This document shows positions 38,770-50,574 of a stretch of DNA of 64,000 bases, piece by piece. Location of the stretch: contig NC_079883.1 of NCBI RefSeq assembly GCF_029227915.1, forward strand, positions 30,196,001 through 30,260,000. The letters run 5' to 3'. Both the position numbers and the translations under genes were made by a program. The notes beneath the pieces are model-generated. The model was given only the letters and a program-made list of their open reading frames with translations. It was not told the origin of the DNA and searched no databases. Each line of letters starts with the position of its first letter. Position 1 is the stretch's first letter. This stretch comes from Hydractinia symbiolongicarpus (lineage: Eukaryota; Cnidaria; Hydrozoa; Anthoathecata; Hydractiniidae).

Positions 38770-41700
38770 GCGTCGCATATTCGTACCAACATGTATTTAG
38801 TGATTTCTTTCCGATGTGACTAAGTTGCATCGCTTTGAACAGTGAAACGATTGACTGTGGGACTTAATTGAACTGACTCTGGACTGTGACCTTGTAAACT
38901 CGATAAATGAGCCAATTGGACTCCAAGGAATACCATTCTTCTTAATTCGACATGATTGCTGGAATTCAGCGAGTACACTAGGCTCTGTGGTAGTGCTTTA
39001 TTTAAAAATTTAGATAAATAAGTCTTTTTCTACTGTGGGCCTAATCCTGGCCGTTAGCACGCGCTGAAGAAATAGAGACAATTTTAAAAACTAATTTTCG
39101 TTGACTTTCTAACGGTGTCAATCCGTTTGAGTTGCAACGGTTGTGTCACATATTCGTACCAACATGTATTTAGTGATTTTTTTCCGATGTGACTAAGTTG
39201 CATCGCTTTTAACAGTGAAACGATTGACTGTGGGACTTAATTGAACTAAATTTGGAGTGTGACCTGATAAATGTTATAAATGAGCCAGTTTGTCTACAAG
39301 AAATATCATTCTTCTTAATTTGACTTGATTGCTGGAACTCAGCGATTGCACTGGGCGCTGTGGTAGAGTTTTATTTAAAAATTAAGTTAAATAAGTCATT
39401 CTTTACTGTGGGACCAATCCCAGCCATTAGTTCGCGCTGAAGAAATAGAGACAATTTTAAAAACTAATTTTCGTTGACTTTCTAACGGTGTCAATCCGTT
39501 TGAGTTACAACGGTTGCGTCACATATTCGTACCAACATGTATTTAGTGATTTTTTTCCGATGTGACTAAGTTGCATCGCTTTTAACAGTGAAACGATTGG
39601 CTGTGGGACTTAATTGAACTGATTCTTGACTGTGACCTTGTAAATGCGATAAATGAGCCAATTGGGCTCCAAGGAATAACATTCTTCTTAATTCGACATG
39701 ATTGCTGGAATTCAGCGAGTACACCAGGCTCTGTGGTAGTGCTTTAATAAATTTAGATAAATAAGTCTTTTTTTACTGTGGGACTAATCCTGGCCGTTAG
39801 CACGGGCTGAAGAAATAGAGACATTCTCAAAAACTACATTTCATCGACTTCTTGGCGGTATCAATCCGTTTGAGTTACAACGGTTGCGTCACATATTCGT
39901 ACCAACATGTATTTAGCGATAGTATTCTGATATTACTAGGTTGCATCGCTTTTAACAGTGAGACGATTGACTGTGGGACTTAATTGAACTGATTTTGGAC
40001 TTTGACCTTAAAAATGTGATAAATGAGCCAGTTTGACTACAAGAAGTAACATTCTTCTTAATTTGACTTAATTGCTGGAACTCAGCGATTGCACTGGGCG
40101 CTGTGGTAGAGTTTTATTTAAAAATTAAGTTAAATAAGTCATTCTTTACTGTGGGACCAATCCCAGCCATTAGTTCGCGCTGAAGAAATAGAGACAATTT
40201 TAAAAACTACTTTTCGTTGACTTTCTAACGGTGTCAATCCGTTTGAGTTACAACGATGGCGTCATATATTCCAACCAACATGTATTAAGTAATTTTTTTC
40301 CGATGTGACTAAGTTGCATCGCTTTTAACAGTGAAACGATTGACTGTGGGACTTAATTGAACTGACTCTGGACTGTGACCTTGTAAACTCGATAAATGAG
40401 CCAATTGGACTCCAAGGAATACCATTCTTCTTAATTCGACATGATTGCTGGAATTCAGCGAGTACACTAGGCTCTGTGGTAGTGCTTTATTTAAAAATTT
40501 AGATAAATAAGTCTTTTTCTACTGTGGGCCTAATCCTGGCCGTTAGCACGCGCTGAAGAAATAGAGACAATTTTAAAAACTAATTTTCGTTGACTTTCTA
40601 ACGGTGTCAATCCGTTTGAGTTGCAACGGTTGTGTCACATATTCGTACCAACATGTATTTAGTGATTTTTTTCCGATGTGACTAAGTTGCATCGCTTTTA
40701 ACAGTGAAACGATTGACTGTGGGACTTAATTGAACTAAATTTGGAGTGTGACCTGATAAATGTTATAAATGAGCCAGTTTGTCTACAAGAAATATCATTC
40801 TTCTTAATTTGACTTGATTGCTGAAACTCAGCGATTGCACTGGGCGCTGTGGTAGAGTTTTATTTAAAAATTAAGTTAAATAAGTCATTCTTTACTGTGG
40901 GACCAATCCCAGCCATTAGTTCGCGCTGAAGAAATAGAGACAATTTTAAAAACTAATTTTCGTTGACTTTCTAACGGTGTCAATCCGTTTGAGTTACAAC
41001 GGTTGCGTCACATATTCGTACCAACATGTATTTAGTGATTTTTTTCCGATGTGACTAAGTTGCATCGCTTTTAACAGTGAAACGATTGGCTGTGGGACTT
41101 AATTGAACTGATTCTTGACTGTGACCTTGTAAATGGGATAAATGAGCCAATTGGGCTCCAAGGAATAACATTCTTCTTAATTCGACATGATTGCTGGAAT
41201 TCAGCGAGTACACCAGGCTCTGTGGTAGTGCTTTAATAAATTTAGATAAATAAGTCTTTTTTTACTGTGGGACTAATCCTGGCCGTTAGCACGGGCTGAA
41301 GAAATAGAGACATTCTCAAAAACTACATTTCATCGACTTCTTGGCGGTATCAATCCGTTTGAGTTACAACGGTTGCGTCACATATTCGTACCAACATGTA
41401 TTTAGCGATAGTATTCTGATATTACTAGGTTGCATCGCTTTTAACAGTGAGACGATTGACTGTGGGACTTAATTGAACTGATTTTGGACTTTGACCTTAA
41501 AAATGTGATAAATGAGCCAGTTTGACTACAAGAAGTAACATTCTTCTTAATTTGACTTAATTGCTGGAACTCAGCGATTGCACTGGGCGCTGTGGTAGAG
41601 TTTTATTTAAAAATTAAGTTAAATAAGTCATTCTTTACTGTGGGACCAATCCCAGCCATTAGTTCGCGCTGAAGAAATAGAGACAATTTTAAAAACTACT

Positions 41701-42640
41701 TTTCGTTGACTTTCTAACGGTGTCAATCCGTTTGAGTTACAACGCTGGCGTCATATATTCCAACCAACATGTATTAAGTAATTTTTTTCCGATGTGACTA
41801 AGTTGCATCGCTTTTAACAGTGAAACGATTGACTGTGGGACTTAATTGAACTGACTCTGGACTGTGACCTTGTAAACTCGATAAATGAGCCAATTGGACT
41901 CCAAGGAATACCATTCTTCTTAATTCGACATGATTGCTGGAATTCAGCGAGTACACTAGGCTCTGTGGTAGTGCTTTATTTAAAAATTTAGATAAATAAG
42001 TCTTTTTCTACTGTGGGCCTAATCCTGGCCGTTAGCACGCGCTGAAGAAATAGAGACAATTTTAAAAACTAATTTTCGTTGACTTTCTAACGGTGTCAAT
42101 CCGTTTGAGTTGCAACGGTTGTGTCACATATTCGTACCAACATGTATTTAGTGATTTTTTTCCGATGTGACTAAGTTGCATCGCTTTTAACAGTGAAACG
42201 ATTGACTGTGGGACTTAATTGAACTAACTTTGGAGTGTGACCTGATAAATGTTATAAATGAGCCAGTTTGTCTACAAGAAATATCATTCTTCTTAATTTG
42301 ACTTGATTGCTGGAACTCAGCGATTGCACTGGGCGCTGTGGTAGAGTTTTATTTAAAAATTAAGTTAAATAAGTCATTCTTTACTGTGGGACCAATCCCA
42401 GCCATTAGTTCGCGCTGAAGAAATAGAGACAATTTTAAAAACTAATTTTCGTTGACTTTCTAACGGTGTCAATCCGTTTGAGTTACAACGGTTGCGTCAC
42501 ATATTCGTACCAACATGTATTTAGTGATTTTTTTCCGATGTGACTAAGTTGCATCGCTTTTAACAGTGAAACGATTGGCTGTGGGACTTAATTGAACTGA
42601 TTCTTGACTGTGACCTTGTAAATGCGATAAATGAGCCAAT
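38770..42640. repeat. 4-monomer HOR, 1,489 bp, about 2.6 tandem copies
   Basis: Anchors 38770, 39143, 39516, 39886; 40259, 40632, 41005, 41375; 41748, 42121, 42494 keep an exact period of 1,489 (373+373+370+373). The order is a (TCTTTTTCTACTGTGGGCC), b, a' with a 3-bp shortened AT tract (CTTTAATAAATTTAG), and c. Copies differ by only a few bases, for example CAACGATGGCG against CAACGCTGGCG. The series ends near 42640, where a'' sequence of the 17-mer family takes over. This is the cleanest HOR in the window. Confidence 0.95.
42121..42493. repeat. Type-b monomer (reference copy)
   Basis: The middle is distinct: AACTAACTTTGGAGTGTGAC, then TGATAAATGTTATAAATGAG, then GTTTGTCTACAAGAAATATC. The next stretch reads GGAACTCAGCGATTGCAC and GGCGCTGTGGTAGAGTTTTA. 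The last third is R2 with AGCCATTAGTTCGCGCTG and a TTTTCGTTGACTTTC segment. It can follow either linker. Three b copies whose middle gained an AsiSI-type GCGATCGC sequence (near 17722, 20331 and 25923) mark the 7-mer and 17-mer duplications. Confidence 0.88.
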
Positions 42641-44550
42641 TGGGTTCCAAGGAATAACATTCTTCTTAATTCGACATAATTGCTGGACTTCAGCCAGTAC
42701 ACTAAGCTCTGTGGTAGTGCCTTATTTAAAAATTTAGATAAATAAGTCTTTTTTTACTGTGGGACTAATCCTGGCCGTTAGCACGCGCTGAAGAAATAGA
42801 GACATTCTCAAAAACTACATTTCATCGACTTCTCTGCGGTATCAATCCGTTTGAGTTACAACGGTTGCGTCACATATTCGTACCAACATGTATTTAGCGA
42901 TAGTAATCTGATATTACTAGGTTGCATCGCTTTTAACAGTGAGACGATTGACTGTGGGACTTAATTGAACTGATTTTGGACTTTGACCTTAAAAATGTGA
43001 TAAATGAGCCAGTTTGACTACAAGAAGTAACATTCTTCTTAATTTGACTTTTTTGCTGGAACTTAGCGATTGCACTGGGCACTGTGGTAGCGTTTTATTT
43101 AAAAATTAAGTTAAATAAGTCATTTTTTACTGTGGGACCAATCCCAGCCGTTTGTTCGCACTGAAGAAATAGAGACAGTTTCAAAAACTACATTTCATTG
43201 ACTTTCTAACGGTGTTAATCCGTTTGAGTTACAACGGTTGCGTCACATATTCGTACTTTCATGTATTTAGTGATTTCCTTCCGATGTGAATAAGTTGCAT
43301 CGCTTTTAACAGTGAAACGATTGACTGTGGGACTTAATTGAACTGATTCTTGACTCTTACCTTGTAAATGCGATAAATGAGCCAATTGGGTTCCAAGGAA
43401 TAACATTCTTCTTAATTCGACATAATTGCTGGACTTCAGCCAGTACACTAGGCTCTGTGGTAGTGCCTTATTTAAAAATTTAGATAAATAAGTCTTTTTT
43501 TACTGTGGGACTAATCCTGGCCGTTAGCACGCGCTGAAGAAATAGAGACATTCTCAAAAACTACATTTCATCGACTTCTCTGCGGTATCAATCCGTTTGA
43601 GTTACAATGGTTGCGTCACATATTCGTACCAACATGTATTTAGCGATAGTATTCTGATATTACTAGGTTGCATCGCTTTTAACAGTGAGACGATTGACTG
43701 TGGGACTTAATTGAACTGATTTTGGACTTTGACCTTAAAAATGTGATAAATGAGCCAATTTGACTACAAGAAGTAACATTCTTCTTAATTTGACTTATTT
43801 GCTGGAACTCAGCGATTGCACTGGGCACTGTGGTAGCGTTTTATTTAAAAATTAAGTTAAATGAGTCATTTTTTACTGTGGGACCAATCCCAGCCGTTAG
43901 TTCGCACTAAAGAAATAGAGACAGTTTCAAAAACTACATTTCATTGACTTTCTAACGGTGTTAATCCGTTTGAGTTACAACGGTTGCGTCACATATTCGT
44001 ACTTTCATGTATTTAGTGATTTCTTTCCGATGTGACTAAGTTGCATCGCTTTTAACAGTGAAACGATTGACTGTGGGACTTAATTGAACTGATTGTGGAC
44101 TGTGACCTTGTAAACTCGATAAATGAGCCAATTGGACTCCAAGGAAAACCATTCTTCTTAATTCGACATGATTGCTGGAATTCAGCGAGTACACTAGGCT
44201 CTGTGGTAGTGCTTTATTTAAAAATTTAGATTAATAAGTCTTTTTTTACTGTGGGACTAATCCTGGCCGTTAGCACGCGCTGAAGAAATAGAGACATTCT
44301 CAAAAACTACACTTCATCGACTTCTTGGCGGTATCAATCCGTTTGAGTTACAACGGTTGCCTCAGATATTCGTATCAACATGTATTTAGCGATAGTATTC
44401 TGATATTACTAGGTTGCATCGCTTTTAACAGTGAAACGATTGACTGTGGGACTTAATTGAACTGATTCTGGACTGTGACCTTCTAAATGGCATAATTGTG
44501 CCAATTGGGCTCCGAGGAATACCATTCTTCTTAATTCGACATGATTGCTG
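42640..44550. repeat. Displaced copy of part of the 17-mer
   Basis: Anchors 42494, 42867, 43240, 43613, 43986 and 44359 match 21621, 21994, 22367, 22740, 23113 and 23486 at a constant offset of 20,873 (56 monomers). Shared markers are GGGTTCCAAGGAATAAC, TTCGTACTTTCATG and the order a''-c-a''-c-a-d. Copy-specific differences (ACTAAGCTC, CCGTTTGTTCGC, GACTCTTACC) show it is not one of the latest duplicates. The block ends inside a d monomer near 44550. Confidence 0.88.
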
Positions 44551-44729
44551 GAACTCAGCGATTGCACTGGGCGCTGTGGTAGAGTTTTATTTAAAAATTA
44601 AGTTAAATAAGTCTTTTTACTGTGGGACTAATCCTGGCCGTTAGCACGCGCTGAAGAAATAGAGACATTCTCAAAAACTACATTTCATCGACTTCTTGGC
44701 GGTATCAATCCGTTTGAGTTACAACGGTT
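44359..44729. repeat. Chimeric d/b monomer joining two HOR families
   Basis: The left two-fifths are type d (AAATGGCATAATTG, GGGCTCCGAGG). After CATGATTGCTGGAA the sequence is type b (CTCAGCGATTGCAC, GGCGCTGTGGTAGAG) with the shortened T tract of the 5-mer b (AGTCTTTTTACTGTG), which gives a 371-bp interval. It marks the exact point where 17-mer-type sequence gives way to 5-mer-type sequence. Confidence 0.88.
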
Positions 44730-46219
44730 GCGTCACATATTCGTACCAACATGTATTTAGCGATAGTATTCTGATATTACTAGGTTGCATCGCTTTTAAC
44801 AGTGAGACGATTGACTGTGGGACTTATGTGAACTGATTTTGGACTTTGACCTTAAAAATGTGATAAATGAGCCAGCTTGACTACAAGAAGTAACATTCTT
44901 CTTAATTTGACTTAATTGCTGGAACTCAGCGATTGCACTGGGCACTGTGGTAGCGTTTTATTTAAAAATTAGATTAAATATGTCAATTATTACTGTGGGG
45001 CCAATCCCAGCCGTTAGTTTTCACTGAAGAAATAGAGACAGTTTCAAAAACTACATTTCATTGACTTTCTAACGGTGTTAATCCGTTTGAGTTCCAACGA
45101 TTGCGTCGCATATTCGTACCAACATGTATTTAGTGATTTCTTTCCGATGTGACTAAGTTGCATCGCTTTTAACAGTGAAACGATTGACTGTGGGACTTAA
45201 TTGAACTGATTCTGGACTGTGACCTTGTAAACTCGATAAATGAGCCAATTGGACTCCAAGGAATACCATTCTTCTTAATTTGACATGATTGCTGGAATTC
45301 AGCGAGTACACTAGGCTCTGTGGTAGTGCTTCATTTAAAAATTTAGATAAATAAGTCTTTTTTTACTGTGGGACTAATCCTGGCCGTTAGCACGCGCTGA
45401 AGAAATGGAGACATTCTCAAAAACTACACTTTATCGACTTCTTGGGGTATCAGTCCGTTTGAGTTACAACGGTTGCCTCACATATTCGTACCAACATGTA
45501 TTTAGCGATAGTATTCTGATATTACTAGGTTGCATCGCTTTTAACAGTGAAACGATTGACTGTGGGACTTAATTGAACTGATTTTAAACTTTGACCTTAA
45601 AAATGTGATAAATGAGCCAGTTTAACTACAAGAAGTAACATTCTTCTTAATTTGACTTAATTGCTGGAACTCAGCGATTGCACTGGGCATTGTGGTAGCG
45701 TTTTATTTAAAAATTAAGTTAAATATGTCATTTTTTACTGTGGGACCAATCCCAGCCGTTAGTTTGCACTGAAGAAATAGAGACAGTTTCAAAAACTACA
45801 TTTCATTGACTTTCTAACGGTGTTAATCAGTTTGAGTTCCAACGATTGCGTCGCATATTCGTATCAACATGTATTTAGTGATTTCTTTCCGATGTGACTA
45901 AGTTGCATCGCTTTTAACAGTGAAACGATTGACTGTGGGACTTAATTGAACTGATTCTGGACTGTGACCTTCTAAATGCCATAATTGAGGCAATTGGGCT
46001 CCGAGGAAAACCATTCTTCTTATTCGACATGATTGCTGGAATTCAGCGTGTACACTAGGCTCTGTGGTAGTGCTTTATTTAAAAATTTTGATAAATAAGT
46101 CTTTTTTTACTGTGGGACTAATCCTGGCCGTTAGCACGCGCTGAAGAAATAGAGAGATTCTCAAAAACTACACTTCATCGACTTCTTGGCGGTATCAATC
46201 CGTTTGAGTTACAACGGTT
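44730..46219. repeat. Diverged partial 5-mer: c, a, c, d-like
   Basis: Anchors are at 44730, 45103, 45475 and 45848. The c and a monomers match 34298-35042 (GAGCCAGCTTGAC, TTCCAACGATTGCGTCGC). The next is another c (GATTTTAAACTTTGACC), then a diverged d (AAATGCCATAATTGAGGC). The expected a' slot is missing, so this is an older or rearranged relative of the 30-38 kb HOR. Confidence 0.78.
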
Positions 46220-48446
46220 GCGTCACATATTCGTACCAACATGTATTTAGCGATAGTATTCTGATACTACTAGGTTGCATCGCCTTTAACATTGAAACGA
46301 TTGACTGTGGGACTTAATTGAACTAACTTTGGAGTGTGACCTGATAAATGTTATAAATGAGCCAGTTTGTCTACAAGAAATATCATTCTTCCTAATTTGA
46401 CTTGATTGCTGGAACTCAGCGATTGCACTGGGCGCTGTGGTAGAGTTTTATATAAATATTAAGTTAAATAAGTCTTTTTTTACTGTGGGACTAATCCTGG
46501 CCGTTAGCACGCGCTGAAGAAATAGAGACATTCTCAAAAACTACATTTCATCGACTTCTTGGCGGTATCAATCCGTTTGATTTGCAACGGTTGCGTCACA
46601 TATTCGTACCAACATGTATTTAGCGATAGTATTCTGATATTACTAGGTTGCATCGCTTTTAACAGTGAGACGATTGACTGTGGGACTTAATTGAACTGAT
46701 TTGGACTTTGACCTTAAAAATGTGATAAATGAGCAAGTTTGACTACAAGAAGTAACATTCTTCTTAATTTGACTTAATTGCTGGAACTCAACGATTGCAC
46801 TGGGCGCTGTGGTAGAGTTTTATTTAAATATTAAGTTAAATAAGTCATTTTTTACTGTGGGACCAATCCCAGCCATTATTTCGCGCTGAAGGAATAGAGA
46901 CAATTTCAAAAACTAATTTTCGCTGTCTTTCTAACGGTGTCAATCCGTTTGAGTTCCAACGATTGCGTTGCATATTCGTACCAACATGTATTTAGTGATT
47001 TTTTCCGATGTGACTAAGTTGCATCGCTTTGAACAGTGAAACGATTGACTGTGGGACTTAATTGAACTGATTCTGGACTGTGACCTTGTAAACTCGATAA
47101 ATGAGCCAATTGGACTCCAAGGAATACCATTCTTCTTATTCGACATGATTGCTGGAATTCAGCGAGTACACCAGGCTCTGTGGTAGTGCTTTAAAAAATT
47201 TAGATAAATAAGTCTTTTTTTACTGTGGGACTAATCCTGGCCGTTAGCACGGGCTGAAGAAATAGAGAGATTCTCAAAAACTACACTTCATCGACTTCTT
47301 GGCGGTATCAATCCGTTTGAGTTACAACGGTTGCGTCACATATTCGTACCAACATGAATTTAGCGATAGTATTCTGATACTACTAGGTTGCATCGCCTTT
47401 AACGGTGAAACGATTGACTGTGGGACTTAATTGAACTAAATTTGGAGTGTGACCTGATAAATGTTATAAATGAGCCAGTTTGTCTACAAGAAATATCATT
47501 CTTCCTAATTTGACTTGATTGCTGGAACTCAGCGATTGCACTGGGCGCTGTGGTAGAGTTTTATTTAAATATTAAGTTAAATAAGTCATTCTTTACTGTG
47601 GGACCAATCCCAGCCATTAGTTCGCGCTGAAGAAATAGAGACAATTTCAAAAACTAATTTTCGTTGACTTTCTAACGGTGTTAATCCGTTTGAGTTCCAA
47701 CGATTGCGTCGCATATTCGTACCAACATGTATTTAGTGATTTCTTTCCGATGTGACTAAGTTACATCGCTTTTAACAGTGAAACGATTGACTGTGGGACT
47801 TAATTGAACTAATTCTGGACTGTGACCTTGTAAACTCGATAAATGAGCCAATTGGGCTCCAAGGAAAACATTCTTCTTAATTCGACATGATTGCTGGAAT
47901 TCAGCGAGTACACTAGGCTCTGTGGTAGTGCTTTAATAAATTTAGATAAATAAGTCTTTTTTTACTGTGGGACTAATCCTGGCCGTTAGCACGGGCTGAA
48001 GAAATAGAGACATTCTGAAAAACTACATTTCATCGACTTCTTGGCGGTATCAATCCGTTTGAGTTACAACGGTTGCGTCACATATTCGTACCAACATGTA
48101 TTTAGTGATTTTTTCCGATGTGACTAAGTTGCATCGCCTTTAACAGTGAAACGATTGACTGTGGGACTTAATTGAACTAACTCTGCAGTGTGACCTTAAA
48201 AATGTGATATATGAGCCAGTTTGACTACAAGAAGTAACATTCTTCTTAATTTGACTTAATTGCTGGGACTCAGCGATTGCACTGGGCACTGTGGTAGCGT
48301 TTTATTTAAAAATTAAGATAAATAAGTCATTTTTTACTGTGGGACCAATCCCAGCCGTTAGTTAGCACTGAAGAAATAGAGACATTGTCAAAAACTACAC
48401 TTCACCGACTTCTTGGCGGTATCAATCCGTTTGAGTTACAACGGTT
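46220..48446. repeat. Six monomers with shortened AT tracts
   Basis: Anchors are at 46220, 46593, 46965, 47333, 47706 and 48075. The b and c pair at 46220 and 46593 matches 38025 and 38398. Intervals of 368 and 369 bp come mainly from a shortened AT tract (CTTTAAAAAATTTAG, CTTTAATAAATTTAG) near 47190 and 47935. The b monomers at 46220 and 47333 are close relatives. No HOR larger than the b-c-a order is repeated cleanly. Confidence 0.75.
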
Positions 48447-50265
48447 ACCTCACATATTCGTACCAACATGTATTTAGCGATAGTATTCTTATATTACTAG
48501 GTTGTATCGCTTTTAACAGTGAAACGATTGACTGTGGGACTTAATTGAACTGATTCTGGACTGTAACCTTGTAAACTCGATAAATGAGCCAGTTTGACTA
48601 CAAAAAGTAACATTCTTCTTAATTTGACTTAATTGCTGGAACTCAGCGATTGCACTGGGCACTGTGGTAGCGTTTTATTTAAAAATTAAGTTAATTAAGT
48701 CATTTTTTACTGTGGGACCATTCCTAGCCGTTAGTTCGCGCTGAAGAAATAGAGACAGTTTCAAAAACTACATTTCATTGACTTTCTAGAGGTGTTAATC
48801 CGTTTGAGTTACAACGGTCGCGTCACATATTCGTGCCAACATGTATTTAGTGATTTTTTCCGATGTCACTAAGTTGCATCGCTTTTAACAGTGAAACGAT
48901 TGACTGTGGGACTTAATTGAACTGATTCTGGACTGTGACCTTGTAAATGCGATAAATGAGCTAATTGGGCTCCAAGAAATACCATTCTTCTTAATTCGAC
49001 ATGACTGCTGGAACTCAGCGATTGCACTGGGCACTGTGGTAGCGTTTTATTTAAAAATTAAGTTTAATAAGTCATTTTTTACTGTGGGACCATTCCTAGC
49101 CGTTAGTTCGCGCTGAAAAAATAGAGACAGTTTCAAAAACTACATTTCATCGACTTCTTGGCTGTATCAATCCATTTGAGTTACAACGGTTGCGTCACAT
49201 ATTCGTATCAACATGTATTTAGGGATAGTATTCTGATATTACTAAGTTGCATCGCTTTTAACAGTGAAACGTTTGACTGTGGGACTTAATTGAACTGATT
49301 CTGGACTGTGACCTTGTAAACTCGATAAGTGAGCCAATTGGACTCCAAGGAATACCATTCTTCTTAATTCGACATGATTGCTGGAATTCAGCGAGTACAC
49401 TAGGCTCTGTGGTAGTGCTTTATTTAAAAATTTAGATAAATAAGTCTTTTTTTTCTGTGGGACTAATCCTGGCCGTTAGCACGCGCTGAAGAAATAGAGA
49501 CATTGTCAAAAACTACACTTCATCGACTTCTTGGCGGTATCAATCCGTTTGAGTTACAACGGTTACCTCACATATTCGTACCAACATGTATTTAGCGATA
49601 GTATTCTTATATTACTAGGTTGTATCGCTTTTAACAGTGAAACGATTGACTGTGGGACTTAATTGAACTGATTCTGGACTGTGACCTTGTAAACTCGATA
49701 AATGAGCCAGTTTGACTACAAAAAGTAACATTCTTCTTAATTTGACTTAATTGCTGGAACTCAGCGATTGCACTGGGCACTGTGGTAGCGTTTTATTTAA
49801 AAATTAAGTTAATTAAGTCATTTTTTACTGTGGGACCATTCCTAGCCGTTAGTTCGCGCTGAAGAAATAGAGACAGTTTCAAAAACTACATTTCATTGAC
49901 TTTCTAGAGGTGTTAATCCGTTTGAGTTACAACGGTCGCGTCACATATTCGTGCCAACATGTATTTAGTGATTTTTTCCGATGTCACTAAGTTGCATCGC
50001 TTTTAACAGTGAAACGATTGACTGTGGGACTTAATTGAACTGATTCTGGACTGTGACCTTGTAAATGCGATAAATGAGCTAATTGGGCTCCAAGAAATAC
50101 CATTCTTCTTAATTCGACATGACTGCTGGAACTCAGCGATTGCACTGGGCACTGTGGTAGCGTTTTATTTAAAAATTAAGTTTAATAAGTCATTTTTTAC
50201 TGTGGGACCATTCCTAGCCGTTAGTTCGCGCTGAAAAAATAGAGACAGTTTCAAAAACTACATTT
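48370..50265. repeat. 3-monomer HOR, 1,118 bp, about 1.7 copies
   Basis: Anchors 48447, 48820 and 49192 recur at 49565, 49938 and 50310, offset 1,118. Shared private variants are ACGGTTACCTCACATATTC, CTTATATTACTAGGTTGTATC, TTTCTAGAGGTGTTAATCC, CGGTCGCGTCACATATTCG and TTCGTGCCAACATG. Similarity starts mid-monomer near 48370 (GACATTGTCAAAAAC) and ends near 50265. The copies differ at only a few sites. Confidence 0.92.
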
Positions 50266-50574
50266 CATTGACTTTCTAACGGTGTTAATCTGTTTGAGTT
50301 ACAACGGTTGCGTCACATATTCGTACCAACATGTATTTAGTGATTTTTTTCCGATGTCACTAAGTTGCATTGCTTTTAACAGTGAAACGATTGACTGTGG
50401 GACTTAATTGAACTGATTCTGGACTGTGACCTTGTAAATGCGATAAATGAGCTAATTGGGCTGCAAGAAATACCATTCTTCCTAATTAGACATGATTGCT
50501 GGAATTCAGCGAGTACACTAGGCTCTGTGGTAGTGCTTTATTTAAAAATTTAGATAAATAAGTCTTTTTTTACT

